A stretch of 29,854 nucleotides of DNA from a virus: IMG/VR virus record IMGVR_UViG_3300009786_001143, positions 1 to 29,854 of that record, one strand, 5' to 3'. The notes beneath the pieces were generated by a model. It saw only the letters and a program-made list of their open reading frames with translations, was not told the origin of the DNA and ran no database searches. A program made the translations under genes and the position numbers. Positions 1-6,100 of the stretch are shown here, piece after piece. Position 1 is the stretch's first letter; each line of letters starts with the position of its first letter.

Positions 1-1
1 A

Positions 2-310
2 TGGCAAACGGGAAGTTTAGTAAACATAGCAAAAGTATTTTGGTCAATATCACCTGCGGCCATTGCAAATAGCTCAACCCTAGTTTGGTTAGGAACCACC
101 CCTGCGGATGCCTTTCATTTATCTATGAATAGCAGTACTGGTGAATATGGTTATCAACCTGGTCAACCAGCGATTTATCATGCAGTCGCTCCGGCTGGAA
201 CTGCTGCCGGTGACGTGGGTTTTACAAATGCCGGGGCCAATGTGGGAACTGTAGTAATTGAATTTCATAAAATAGTTAATAATGCTACCGGTGCTGGTTG
301 GGCTGCGTAG
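2..310 (+). CDS. C-terminal part of an unidentified, probably virion-associated protein (5' truncated)
   Basis: The reading frame is open from base 2 to the TAG at 308-310, so the gene begins upstream of the window and only about 102 C-terminal residues are visible. They are rich in Ala, Gly, Thr and Val, with several GT/GA runs and a hydrophobic strand (VVIEF) near the end, and no Cys. This looks like a beta-rich phage structural domain but I do not recognise a family. It is followed at once by a tail-tube-like gene whose GTG start shares its last G with this stop codon (TAGTG), suggesting translational coupling and a shared virion role. The ATG at 125 lies in frame but is probably internal, because coding-type sequence continues upstream of it. 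Confidence 0.6.
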   Translation, partial: WQTGSLVNIAKVFWSISPAAIANSSTLVWLGTTPADAFHLSMNSSTGEYGYQPGQPAIYHAVAPAGTAAGDVGFTNAGANVGTVVIEFHKIVNNATGAGWAA

Positions 311-960
311 TGGCAGCTACTGATAATAGAGCAGGAGAGGTTGGTGGTTCTACCAGTTCTCCTGCTGTTACCGGAGTTATTTCGGCGACTAATAGGGAAC
401 CCACCGTATTTGATTATTCACAAAGTAATCAATTTAAGATATATTTTCCTATTTTTCCTACTACAGAATGGTTTGTGACAAGAGCTAATATTCCTGGGTG
501 TACATTGGGTCAGGCAGATCAATATACACCCTTTGTGGATATAGCAGTTGTTGGAGATAAAATGCAATATGATAATTTCAATTGCACTTTTATTGTTGAT
601 GAATCATTAAATAATTATATGGAAATGTATAACTGGGTAATGAATATAGGGTTTCCTTTTAGTGGCAAACAACAATTCAACAGAACAGATAGGCCCGACA
701 ATATGAATAGGAGTGCTAATTCTGACAAACGCAATCCTAAAGATGGAGTATATTATAAACTTAATGATAGAGATTTATATACGGATATAGTGCTAACTAT
801 TTTAAGTTCTAAAAATAATGCTGTGGCTGCGGTTCATATATATGAAGCGTTTCCTGTTAGTCTTGGTAGTGTGGAATATAGTCAAGCAGAAACAGATATT
901 TCATATGCTATGTGTGATGTTTCATTTGCTTATACTTGGTTTGATATAAAAGCTACATAA
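310..960 (+). CDS. Tail-tube-like (gp19 superfamily) virion protein
   Basis: A protein of about 216 residues. Its middle has the pattern I associate with T4-like tail tube and tube-junction proteins: a FPTTEWFV strand, then NIPGCTLGQ, an IAVVGDKMQYDNF segment, FIVDESLNNYMEMYNW and a GFPF turn. The C-terminal half has LTILSSKNN and a final beta segment ending FDIKAT. Such proteins stack as rings that line the contractile tail or join it to the baseplate. A GTG at 310 overlapping the upstream stop is the preferred start. A TTG at 298 would lie inside the upstream gene and has no better ribosome site. Family membership comes from pattern memory, so it could be tube, tube-junction or another gp19-fold virion protein. 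Confidence 0.6.
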   Translation: MAATDNRAGEVGGSTSSPAVTGVISATNREPTVFDYSQSNQFKIYFPIFPTTEWFVTRANIPGCTLGQADQYTPFVDIAVVGDKMQYDNFNCTFIVDESLNNYMEMYNWVMNIGFPFSGKQQFNRTDRPDNMNRSANSDKRNPKDGVYYKLNDRDLYTDIVLTILSSKNNAVAAVHIYEAFPVSLGSVEYSQAETDISYAMCDVSFAYTWFDIKAT

Positions 961-980
961 GTTTTTACAAGTTGTATTTA

Positions 981-988
981 GATAAATA
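981..988 (+). promoter_or_regulatory. Candidate T4-type late promoter (GATAAATA)
   Basis: GATAAATA differs by one base from the T4 late consensus TATAAATA that gp55 (encoded at 6101-6589) recognises. It sits in the 157-base gap before uvsY, just upstream of a predicted RNA structure. One mismatch in an AT-rich genome can arise by chance, so support is weak. Confidence 0.3.
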
Positions 989-993
989 AAAAT

Positions 994-1098
994 GAGATGG
1001 TCAAGTTGAATAATAACGGTATTTTATCTTCTGACTAATTATAGAATCGAAGAAATATAGAAACCTACAGCAAGGACGATTCAACCGCTGGCCATCTC
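994..1098 (+). promoter_or_regulatory. Structured leader RNA upstream of uvsY
   Basis: Bases 994-1003 pair with 1089-1098 over 10 bp (one G-U pair). After a small 1x3 internal loop, GTTGAA (1005-1010) pairs with TTCAAC (1080-1085). This closes a domain of about 105 bases covering most of the 961-1117 gap. Immediately after it, TCCC (1097-1100) can pair with GGGA (1106-1109), which is part of the uvsY ribosome site (AAGGGA). The two pairings compete for the same CTCC bases, so the leader could switch uvsY translation. This is a hand-made prediction with no known RNA family behind it. Confidence 0.4.
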
Positions 1099-1117
1099 CC
1101 TTTAAGGGAATTATATA

Positions 1118-1543
1118 ATGGATTTTGGTGAGTTACAACTTTTAGTTGATAAAGATTTAAAAATTGATGATACAGAATTAGATATGGAGTCTATTAGGAC
1201 TCCTCAATTGCATAATAAGTATCTTAAATATTATACAAAATATTCACTTCAACTTAAAAAATTACAAGACGATAGTAAAATACTCTATCGTGATAAGTGG
1301 GAGTATTATACTGGAAAATCTCCAGCGGAAGTTTATGCGAATAAACCTTTTGATTTAAAAGTTCTCAAAGCAGATGTTGGTATCTATATAGATGCTGATG
1401 ATGAGATGCAAGAACTTGGAAAGAAAATAGAGTATGTAAAAACTATAGTAAATTATTTAGAAAGAATATTGAGAGAGATTAACAATAGGAACTGGAATAT
1501 CAAGAATACTATTGCTTGGAAACAGTTTTTGCACGGTGAATGA
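1118..1543 (+). CDS. uvsY: UvsY recombination mediator
   Basis: A protein of 141 residues, close to the 137 of T4 UvsY. UvsY helps the UvsX recombinase replace gp32 on single-stranded DNA in recombination-dependent replication and repair. Family hallmarks are visible: a basic helical middle (KYLKYYTKYSLQLKKL), the core YYTGKSPAEVY followed by KPFDLKVLK and DVGIYIDADDE, and a C-terminal helix with LERILREINNRNWNIKN. The start has a good AAGGGA ribosome site 8 bases upstream. The gene overlaps uvsW by 8 bases, so the two are probably translated together. Its partner UvsX is encoded at 28846-29853. Confidence 0.9.
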   Translation: MDFGELQLLVDKDLKIDDTELDMESIRTPQLHNKYLKYYTKYSLQLKKLQDDSKILYRDKWEYYTGKSPAEVYANKPFDLKVLKADVGIYIDADDEMQELGKKIEYVKTIVNYLERILREINNRNWNIKNTIAWKQFLHGE

Positions 1544-2978
1544 AGTAACAATTGAAAAATTTAACGAGGCCTATCTTAGAGTCCGGTGTGAGCCGTCGAT
1601 TGGTAAAGAGCTATCAGAGTTTTTTACCTTTGAAGTTCCGAATGCACGATTTATGCCGTCGGTGCGAAATCGTATGTGGGATGGTCGTGTACGTTTATTC
1701 AGCCCTGCTACTGGTAAAATATATGCGGGACTATTACCGTATGTCCAAAGATTTCTCCAGGACCAAGGATATGGCGTTAAAGTTGAAGAGGTCTTCCGAC
1801 CAAAAGAAGTAGATAAAAAACTGACCAGAAAGTTTGTTAATAGTATAAGTAAGTTTAGGGCAAGAGATTATCAAGTAGAAGCCATACATAATATTATTGA
1901 ACGTGATAGAGGCGTTATACTTTCACCCACTGGGTCGGGTAAGTCTTTTATTATCTATGCTTTAATAAGATATTATCTGCTCAAAGAAACTAAAATTCTT
2001 TTAGTTGTACCTACCACATCATTAGTTGAACAGATGTATAAAGATTTCTCGGAGTATGGATGGTTTCCAGAAGAACATTGTCATAGGTTATATGCAGGTA
2101 AAGAAAAGGATTCTACAAAGGATGTAATTATATCTACATGGCAATCTATTTACAAGTTACCTAAGAGTTACTTTCATCAATTTGGTACAGTGTTCATAGA
2201 CGAGGCACATTTAGCTAAAGCCAAATCCTTAACTGGTATAATGACCAAACTACATGAGTGTAAATATCGAATAGGTTTAACAGGCACTTTAGATGGTAAA
2301 GAGGTTCACCGTTTAGTTTTGGAAGGACTTTTTGGAGTATGTGACCAAGTAACTACTACGGCAGAGTTAGTAAAGAAAAAGGTTTTATCTAACTTAGAAA
2401 TAAAATGTCTTGTATTAGAACACACCAAATCTAATAAAATTAAAAGAAACTATCAAGAAGAGATGGACTATCTAGTTTCTAGTGAGTCAAGAAATCTATT
2501 TCTTATTAATTTAATTTCTACCCTAGAAGGTAATTCTTTAGTATTGGCTCAGTATATAGAAAAACATTTGATACCTCTACACGAATTAGCGTCAACTATT
2601 GATAAACAAATTTATTTGGTATATGGTAGTACTCCAACAGATGAACGGGAAGAGATAAGGGGTTTGGTAGAAAACAGTAAAATTGATAGTGTTATTTTTG
2701 CGTCATATGGTACGTTTTCCACCGGAATTAACATCAAAAGACTGCATAATATTGTATTAGCAAGCCCCTATAAGTCACAAATCAGGGTTTTACAGTCAAT
2801 TGGAAGGGGTCTAAGAGTATCAAAAGACAAGGAAATGCTAAAAATATTTGACATAAGCGACAATTTGGTGTATAATAATAAGGAAAACTACACACTTTTA
2901 CACTTAAAGGAACGAGTTAGGTTGTATAACGAGCAGGACTTTCAATATGAGATAGTTCCGATAAAATTAAAAACATAA
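1536..2978 (+). CDS. uvsW: UvsW DNA/RNA helicase
   Basis: A superfamily 2 helicase of about 480 residues. In T4, UvsW unwinds R-loops and branched DNA and drives the change from origin-dependent to recombination-dependent replication. Seen here: an N-terminal domain with PNARFMP and RMWDGRVRLF, Walker A SPTGSGKS at about residues 130-137, a DEAH box at about 222-225, the GLTGTL motif, and a C-terminal RecA-like domain ending in the SIGRGLRV arginine-finger motif. I chose the GTG at 1536 because it gives the usual UvsW-like N-terminus (MNEVTIEKFN) and overlaps the uvsY stop. A TTG at 1512 would add eight residues of uvsY-overlapping sequence. Confidence 0.92.
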   Translation: MNEVTIEKFNEAYLRVRCEPSIGKELSEFFTFEVPNARFMPSVRNRMWDGRVRLFSPATGKIYAGLLPYVQRFLQDQGYGVKVEEVFRPKEVDKKLTRKFVNSISKFRARDYQVEAIHNIIERDRGVILSPTGSGKSFIIYALIRYYLLKETKILLVVPTTSLVEQMYKDFSEYGWFPEEHCHRLYAGKEKDSTKDVIISTWQSIYKLPKSYFHQFGTVFIDEAHLAKAKSLTGIMTKLHECKYRIGLTGTLDGKEVHRLVLEGLFGVCDQVTTTAELVKKKVLSNLEIKCLVLEHTKSNKIKRNYQEEMDYLVSSESRNLFLINLISTLEGNSLVLAQYIEKHLIPLHELASTIDKQIYLVYGSTPTDEREEIRGLVENSKIDSVIFASYGTFSTGINIKRLHNIVLASPYKSQIRVLQSIGRGLRVSKDKEMLKIFDISDNLVYNNKENYTLLHLKERVRLYNEQDFQYEIVPIKLKT

Positions 2979-2981
2979 ATA
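2974..2981 (+). promoter_or_regulatory. Weak candidate late promoter (CATAAATA)
   Basis: CATAAATA, one mismatch from TATAAATA, spans the uvsW stop and ends 7 bases before the ATG at 2989. A late transcript starting here would have almost no leader, and the downstream gene has no clear ribosome site. The match may be chance. Confidence 0.22.
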
Positions 2982-2988
2982 ATAGTAT

Positions 2989-3468
2989 ATGGAAAAGATA
3001 GAAGAAAAGTCTCCTTATAAGATACTTAAAATGATAAACGGTGATGATGTTTTTTGTAAAGTATTAAAAGAATACGATGATGCCTTGTTGGTAGAGTTAC
3101 CTATGTCGGTAATGAAACACCAAGTGCATCAAGATGAAGTGCATGTAGTAGAACATACAGGATTACATAGGTGGATTAATTATAGTAATGATTCCTCATA
3201 TGTAATTTATAAGGATAGAATTCTATCCTTCGGTACCTTAGCTCCTGAAGTAATCTTTTATTATAAAATGTTTTGTAAAAGGATTAGACATGAAATCTCT
3301 GATAACGAAAGTAAATCAGAGGAAACTATGATGGAGCAAATGAAGGATAACCTATCCAAAGTAGCTAAGTATCTGGAAGATTCCCATAAGATTGATGTAG
3401 AGTATGAAGAAGATAATAATTCAGAAGTACAAATGAATATGTTGGGATCTAAACCTACATTACATTGA
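2989..3468 (+). CDS. Sm-like small beta-barrel protein of unknown function
   Basis: A protein of 159 residues. The first 60 or so read as an Sm/LSm-like pattern: YKILKMINGDDVFCKVLKE, then a strand of the type DALLVELPMSV. The gene at 22109-22426 begins with a similar KLVRLKSGEDLVADI pattern and a matching second strand, so the two look like paralogues or two users of one fold. The remainder is helical and acidic. T4-like marine phages often carry such proteins near replication genes, but I know of no tested role. RNA binding would be a guess. The ATG has no obvious ribosome site. Transcription from the reverse promoter at 3503-3531 would run antisense to this gene. Confidence 0.6.
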   Translation: MEKIEEKSPYKILKMINGDDVFCKVLKEYDDALLVELPMSVMKHQVHQDEVHVVEHTGLHRWINYSNDSSYVIYKDRILSFGTLAPEVIFYYKMFCKRIRHEISDNESKSEETMMEQMKDNLSKVAKYLEDSHKIDVEYEEDNNSEVQMNMLGSKPTLH

Positions 3469-3502
3469 GCTGGTATTGGTTTTCCTCAAAGGTTGCTCTT
3501 TA

Positions 3503-3531
3503 AGTATACCATACTTTTCTATATTTGTCAA
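3503..3531 (-). promoter_or_regulatory. Perfect sigma70-type promoter on the minus strand
   Basis: Read on the minus strand, TTGACA (3526-3531) is followed by a 17-base spacer ending in TGG and then TATACT (3503-3508). This is the same architecture as the six + strand promoters in the window. Transcription would start near 3497 and run leftward through the 2989-3468 gene. No minus-strand reading frame of useful length lies there. The first ATGs on the RNA are followed at once by stops, so the product would be an antisense or small RNA. AAGTAT-ACC-ATACTT (3502-3516) forms an inverted repeat over the -10 box. Confidence 0.6.
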
Positions 3532-3550
3532 CCCCTAGGAGGAAATAAGA

Positions 3551-3850
3551 ATGACTGTTGAAGTCACAGCGTTTTTTGTCTCTGCTTTAATTACATTGAA
3601 TGCAGCGACGGGGTTGAGCCCATTACAAGGCTGGACCCAATTTATAATGCCATTTCAGAATAAGGAACATTGCGAAGCATTTGCCGCAGGCAATACACTA
3701 CCACTTATTATGCAACTACAAGGTACGATTGGAAATATGTTATCAGAGTTCCATGAATTCCGATGTATGACGGAACAAGAGAGTATTGATGCTAACATTG
3801 CATTAGGACATACTATACCGGAGAGACCCGATACTGGTAAGAAAATTTAA
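3551..3850 (+). CDS. Small exported two-cysteine protein, first of three in tandem
   Basis: A protein of 99 residues with a hydrophobic N-terminus (TAFFVSALITLNAATG) resembling a signal peptide or membrane anchor. It has two cysteines, one in NKEHCEAFAA and one in FRCMTEQ, about 45 residues apart. The next two genes share this plan: hydrophobic start, an aromatic followed by E-x-C after 20-30 residues, then a C near the C-terminus. The two Cys would fit a disulfide outside the cytoplasm. It has the strongest ribosome site of the region (TAGGAGGAA), and its stop overlaps the next start (TAATG). The function is unknown. An envelope role such as altering receptors or excluding other phages is only a guess. 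Confidence 0.65.
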   Translation: MTVEVTAFFVSALITLNAATGLSPLQGWTQFIMPFQNKEHCEAFAAGNTLPLIMQLQGTIGNMLSEFHEFRCMTEQESIDANIALGHTIPERPDTGKKI

Positions 3851-4128
3851 TGATAAATTCCTTTATATTAGTTTTTTCTTTGCTGACTACAGCAGATATT
3901 CACGCAATGTCTGCTGTAGCTCCCTTTTCAACTATAGAAGAATGTAATGCCCACGCTGCTGAATTATTCCGGGGATGGTCTACATTGAGGGAAGATGAGG
4001 ATAATAATTATCATCGCATGGACTCTACTATACACTATATGGAACTATATGATGGAGAGTGGGCGGCTTCGTGGTCATGTGTGCCAAATATACCAAGAGC
4101 TTTAGGGTTGCATAATATACCGAAATAA
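3850..4128 (+). CDS. Small exported two-cysteine protein, second of three
   Basis: A protein of 92 residues. The N-terminal 20 residues (MINSFILVFSLLTTADIHAM) look like a cleavable signal with an Ala-rich end. The mature part carries PFSTIEECNAHAAELF and, about 50 residues on, a second Cys in SWSCVPN. It matches the layout of its upstream neighbour (PFQNKEHC ... FRC) and downstream neighbour (QFENVERC ... LWC). Start and upstream stop share one base, so it is co-translated with the previous gene. I do not recognise the family. Three tandem diverged copies suggest duplication within the phage lineage. Confidence 0.6.
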   Translation: MINSFILVFSLLTTADIHAMSAVAPFSTIEECNAHAAELFRGWSTLREDEDNNYHRMDSTIHYMELYDGEWAASWSCVPNIPRALGLHNIPK

Positions 4129-4133
4129 ATAAA

Positions 4134-4343
4134 ATGGATCTAGTATTTTTGTTGATAATGATATGTCTTGCGAATGATGAGGGCGTAACAAAATGTGAGA
4201 AGAATCTTATAGATCAGTTTGAGAATGTAGAACGATGTGTTCAAACAAAGGAAGTTATTCAATGGGAGTTAGCACCACATCTTAAATCAAATATAGGGGT
4301 AACCCTGTGGTGTAGCGTAAATAGAAATGAAATTATAAAATGA
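4134..4343 (+). CDS. Small exported two-cysteine protein, third of three
   Basis: A protein of 69 residues and the shortest of the trio. A very hydrophobic start (MDLVFLLIMICLA) is followed by a segment with Cys in TKCEKN, then QFENVERCVQTKEV and a C-terminal LWCSVN. The last two cysteines correspond in position to the pair in the two upstream proteins. The signal is short and contains its own Cys, so it could be a membrane anchor or lipoprotein-like, though there is no clear lipobox. No good ribosome site is visible. Translation may depend on the upstream gene that ends 5 bases before. Confidence 0.5.
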   Translation: MDLVFLLIMICLANDEGVTKCEKNLIDQFENVERCVQTKEVIQWELAPHLKSNIGVTLWCSVNRNEIIK

Positions 4344-4360
4344 AATTGGCTCAGGAAACG

Positions 4361-4957
4361 ATGAAAGTTCTTTGTATAGACACCGATATTAATATTAATA
4401 AATTATCCAAACAAGTTCTTACAAAGGAAGTAGAGATTATAAAAAAATATTCTCCATTAGGTGGTAATGGAGAATTTACAGATGGCCAGACTGGATTAGG
4501 AGAAAATTCTTTAACATCTAGATTTTTCCATTTTAATGTGTTAAACTGGTTGGGAACAAAATCATTAAGAAAATGGATTCGTAAAGGATATGAGGCCTAC
4601 ACTGGAATAAAAGGTACAACATTGTATGTACAGTGTTGGGCAAATGTAATGAGAAGGGGAGAACAAATACAATCCCATAAACATTGTAGTTATAATGATA
4701 GAATAATTACATCAGACCGACATCTGTGTGGACATTTAAATGTTCAGGTAGATGGTTTAACATCTACATATTATGGAGGTAATCCTATTTTAAATGAGAA
4801 AAAGACTATGGTTTTTTTCCCAAACAATGTTCTTCATTGGACGGATAGATGTGATAATGATAAGGAAAGGATTACAATAGCCTTTGATGTTTACAGTAAA
4901 GAATATTTTAAGTATGATATATTTGACTATGCTAAAAACCATTGGGTGAGAATATGA
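4361..4957 (+). CDS. 2-oxoglutarate/Fe(II) oxygenase-like protein
   Basis: About 198 residues from the preferred ATG at 4361, which has an AGGA ribosome site 4 bases upstream. An ATG at 4340 overlaps the previous stop (ATGA) and would add seven residues. The C-terminal half reads as the phage 2OG-Fe(II) oxygenase family: a CWANVMRRGEQIQSHKH segment with candidate iron ligands H106 and H108, a STYYGGN turn, then MVFFPNNVLHW with candidate ligand H159, and ERITIAFDV whose R170 would bind 2-oxoglutarate. Such enzymes hydroxylate proteins, small molecules or bases, and the substrate here is unknown. It overlaps the MoaD-like gene by 4 bases. A role in oxidising a methylated base is possible but it does not look like TET/JBP. 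Confidence 0.65.
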   Translation: MKVLCIDTDININKLSKQVLTKEVEIIKKYSPLGGNGEFTDGQTGLGENSLTSRFFHFNVLNWLGTKSLRKWIRKGYEAYTGIKGTTLYVQCWANVMRRGEQIQSHKHCSYNDRIITSDRHLCGHLNVQVDGLTSTYYGGNPILNEKKTMVFFPNNVLHWTDRCDNDKERITIAFDVYSKEYFKYDIFDYAKNHWVRI

Positions 4958-5187
4958 AAATAAAATTAACAGGTGATTTTGCATTAGGTGTAGGCAAAAA
5001 AGAAATAGATATAAGTGGATTTACTACTATAAAAGGATTGCTCAATGTATTAGATAATACTCATCCCAATCATGGTTGGGGTGATTGTAATATAGCAATT
5101 AATGGAACTATGTATTCTAATTCATGGTTGCAACCAATTACAGAAGGTGATGAAGTAGTTATCATGCCGCCTATTGAGGGAGGATAA
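4954..5187 (+). CDS. MoaD/ThiS-like ubiquitin-fold protein with C-terminal Gly-Gly
   Basis: A protein of 77 residues starting at the ATG at 4954, which overlaps the upstream stop (ATGA) and has GGGTGAG upstream. The size, the beta-grasp pattern (MKIKLTGDF, an IKGLLNVL helix, NIAINGTM, then ITEGDEVVIMPPIEGG) and the terminal Gly-Gly are classic for sulfur carriers of the MoaD/ThiS family. In that family the terminal Gly is adenylated and thiocarboxylated by an E1-like enzyme to donate sulfur, or conjugated to proteins. No E1-like gene is in this window, so a host enzyme or a distant phage gene would be needed. The terminal glycine codons also form the ribosome site of the next gene. Confidence 0.75.
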   Translation: MKIKLTGDFALGVGKKEIDISGFTTIKGLLNVLDNTHPNHGWGDCNIAINGTMYSNSWLQPITEGDEVVIMPPIEGG

Positions 5188-5188
5188 G

Positions 5189-5557
5189 GTGAAAACATTA
5201 ATTATTGATATAGATGGAACTTTAACGAAATATATGAGTGAGGGACATAGGGCGGTGATAGATAATGCTCATGAGTTGTTACCTGGTGTATTTCACAGAA
5301 TGAAGAAGTGGGAGGCACAAGGACACAACATCATTCTTATTACTGGTCGTAGAGAGTCCGTAAGAGAAAGAACAGAATCAGAACTCCGCAGATTAGGCAT
5401 ACCCTTTGATATGTTACTTATGGGTATGGCAGACGAAGGCCGTATCCTGATAAACGATATAGGATCCATAGGAGACAAAGCCCATTCAGTAAACTTAGAA
5501 AGAGATGAGGGATGGAATTATGTTGATTGGGAAGAGGTGGGTCTTGACAACCTATAG
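5189..5557 (+). CDS. HAD-superfamily phosphatase
   Basis: A protein of 122 residues starting at GTG 5189, chosen because GGGAGGA lies 5-6 bases upstream. A TTG at 5174 would lie inside the preceding gene. HAD motifs are clear: DIDGT at residues 7-11 (nucleophile D7, acid/base D9), ITGRRES for the motif II threonine, and a late LINDIG Asp for magnesium binding. There is no large cap domain. The length and spacing resemble small phage HADs and the phosphatase half of polynucleotide kinase. The substrate could be a nucleotide, a sugar phosphate or a DNA/RNA 3' phosphate. The promoter for the next gene begins in its last codons. Confidence 0.75.
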   Translation: MKTLIIDIDGTLTKYMSEGHRAVIDNAHELLPGVFHRMKKWEAQGHNIILITGRRESVRERTESELRRLGIPFDMLLMGMADEGRILINDIGSIGDKAHSVNLERDEGWNYVDWEEVGLDNL

Positions 5558-5572
5558 GAATTGTGATATACT
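5544..5572 (+). promoter_or_regulatory. Sigma70-type early promoter before the deoxyribosyltransferase-like gene
   Basis: TTGACA (5544-5549), a 17-base spacer ending in TGTGA (so a TGN extended -10) and TATACT (5567-5572). Both boxes match the window's consensus set. The -35 box lies within the last codons of the HAD gene. The predicted start is about 5578-5580, which coincides with an ATG that opens an 8-codon leader frame. Confidence 0.75.
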
Positions 5573-5577
5573 TATAG

Positions 5578-5604
5578 ATGACTAAACATAAAAAGAGTCA
5601 TTAA
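5578..5604 (+). CDS. Possible 8-codon leader peptide (MTKHKKSH)
   Basis: An ATG five bases after the -10 box opens MTKHKKSH and ends in TAA one base before the ATG of the next gene. Its position relative to the promoter is like that of the apparently leaderless genes elsewhere in the window. ATGACT/AGTCAT (5578-5583 and 5596-5601) can also form a small hairpin, so the frame could be a by-product of that structure. Confidence 0.2.
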   Translation: MTKHKKSH

Positions 5605-5605
5605 T

Positions 5606-6079
5606 ATGAAAAAATATATTTATTTAGCAGGACCCATCGCGGACTGCGATTACCAAGAAGCAAATGAATGGCGTGTATATTGCCAAGAAAAGTTTGAACC
5701 AGGCATTGTGGGTATATCTCCTTTGCGTTGTGAACCCTTAGAAAAGGGTAAACGATACTCGGCACCGGGCAGTGTTGTAAAGATGTGGTCTGACCCTAGA
5801 GCTATTGCTACAAAAAACTGGTTGGATACTGAGTCATCTGATTTAGTACTTGCTTATCTTCCTAAAGAACTTAGTGATAGACGTCCATCTATTGGAACTA
5901 TTATTGAGATTGGTTGGGCAATTGGTTTGAGGAAACCACTTATCATTGTATCTGATGATAATTATTTAATGGATCATCCTCTTATCAAACACAATGCTTC
6001 TTGGCGTCTAAATAATCTTGATGAAGCTGTTGAAGTTATTTCTGGATTGTTTGGAGATTATATTTCACAAGTGGCCTAA
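5606..6079 (+). CDS. Nucleoside 2-deoxyribosyltransferase-like protein
   Basis: A protein of 157 residues. The N-terminus YIYLAGPIADCDYQEANEWR fits the nucleoside 2-deoxyribosyltransferase/Rcl family (a strand, then the G-P nucleotide loop and a W-R helix). GTIIEIGWAIGLRKPLIIVSD carries the conserved Glu that acts as nucleophile in that family, followed by the KP strand. Members exchange bases on deoxyribose or hydrolyse deoxynucleoside monophosphates. A phage could use this to recycle or edit nucleotide pools, or to remove or make modified nucleotides. It has its own promoter at 5544-5572 and only a weak ribosome site (AAAGAG). Family assignment is fairly firm, the substrate unknown. Confidence 0.75.
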   Translation: MKKYIYLAGPIADCDYQEANEWRVYCQEKFEPGIVGISPLRCEPLEKGKRYSAPGSVVKMWSDPRAIATKNWLDTESSDLVLAYLPKELSDRRPSIGTIIEIGWAIGLRKPLIIVSDDNYLMDHPLIKHNASWRLNNLDEAVEVISGLFGDYISQVA

Positions 6080-6100
6080 AAGGTCCTTAGGATAATTCTT

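Noticed and set aside
1-72. ATG at base 1 as a gene start
   Set aside because: The frame stops at 70-72. The coding frame at the left edge is the one starting at base 2, which continues from outside the window.
994-1099. Possible tRNA (7-bp acceptor-like GAGATGG/CCATCTC with TTCAACC placed exactly 5 bases before the 3' arm)
   Set aside because: The T-stem does not pair, no D-arm or anticodon arm can be drawn, and 105 bases is too long. The same bases form a better long hairpin.
3469-3502. Terminator after the Sm-like gene (GAGC ... GCTC TTT)
   Set aside because: Only a 4-bp stem with a loop of about 25 bases and a short T run, so it is not convincing.
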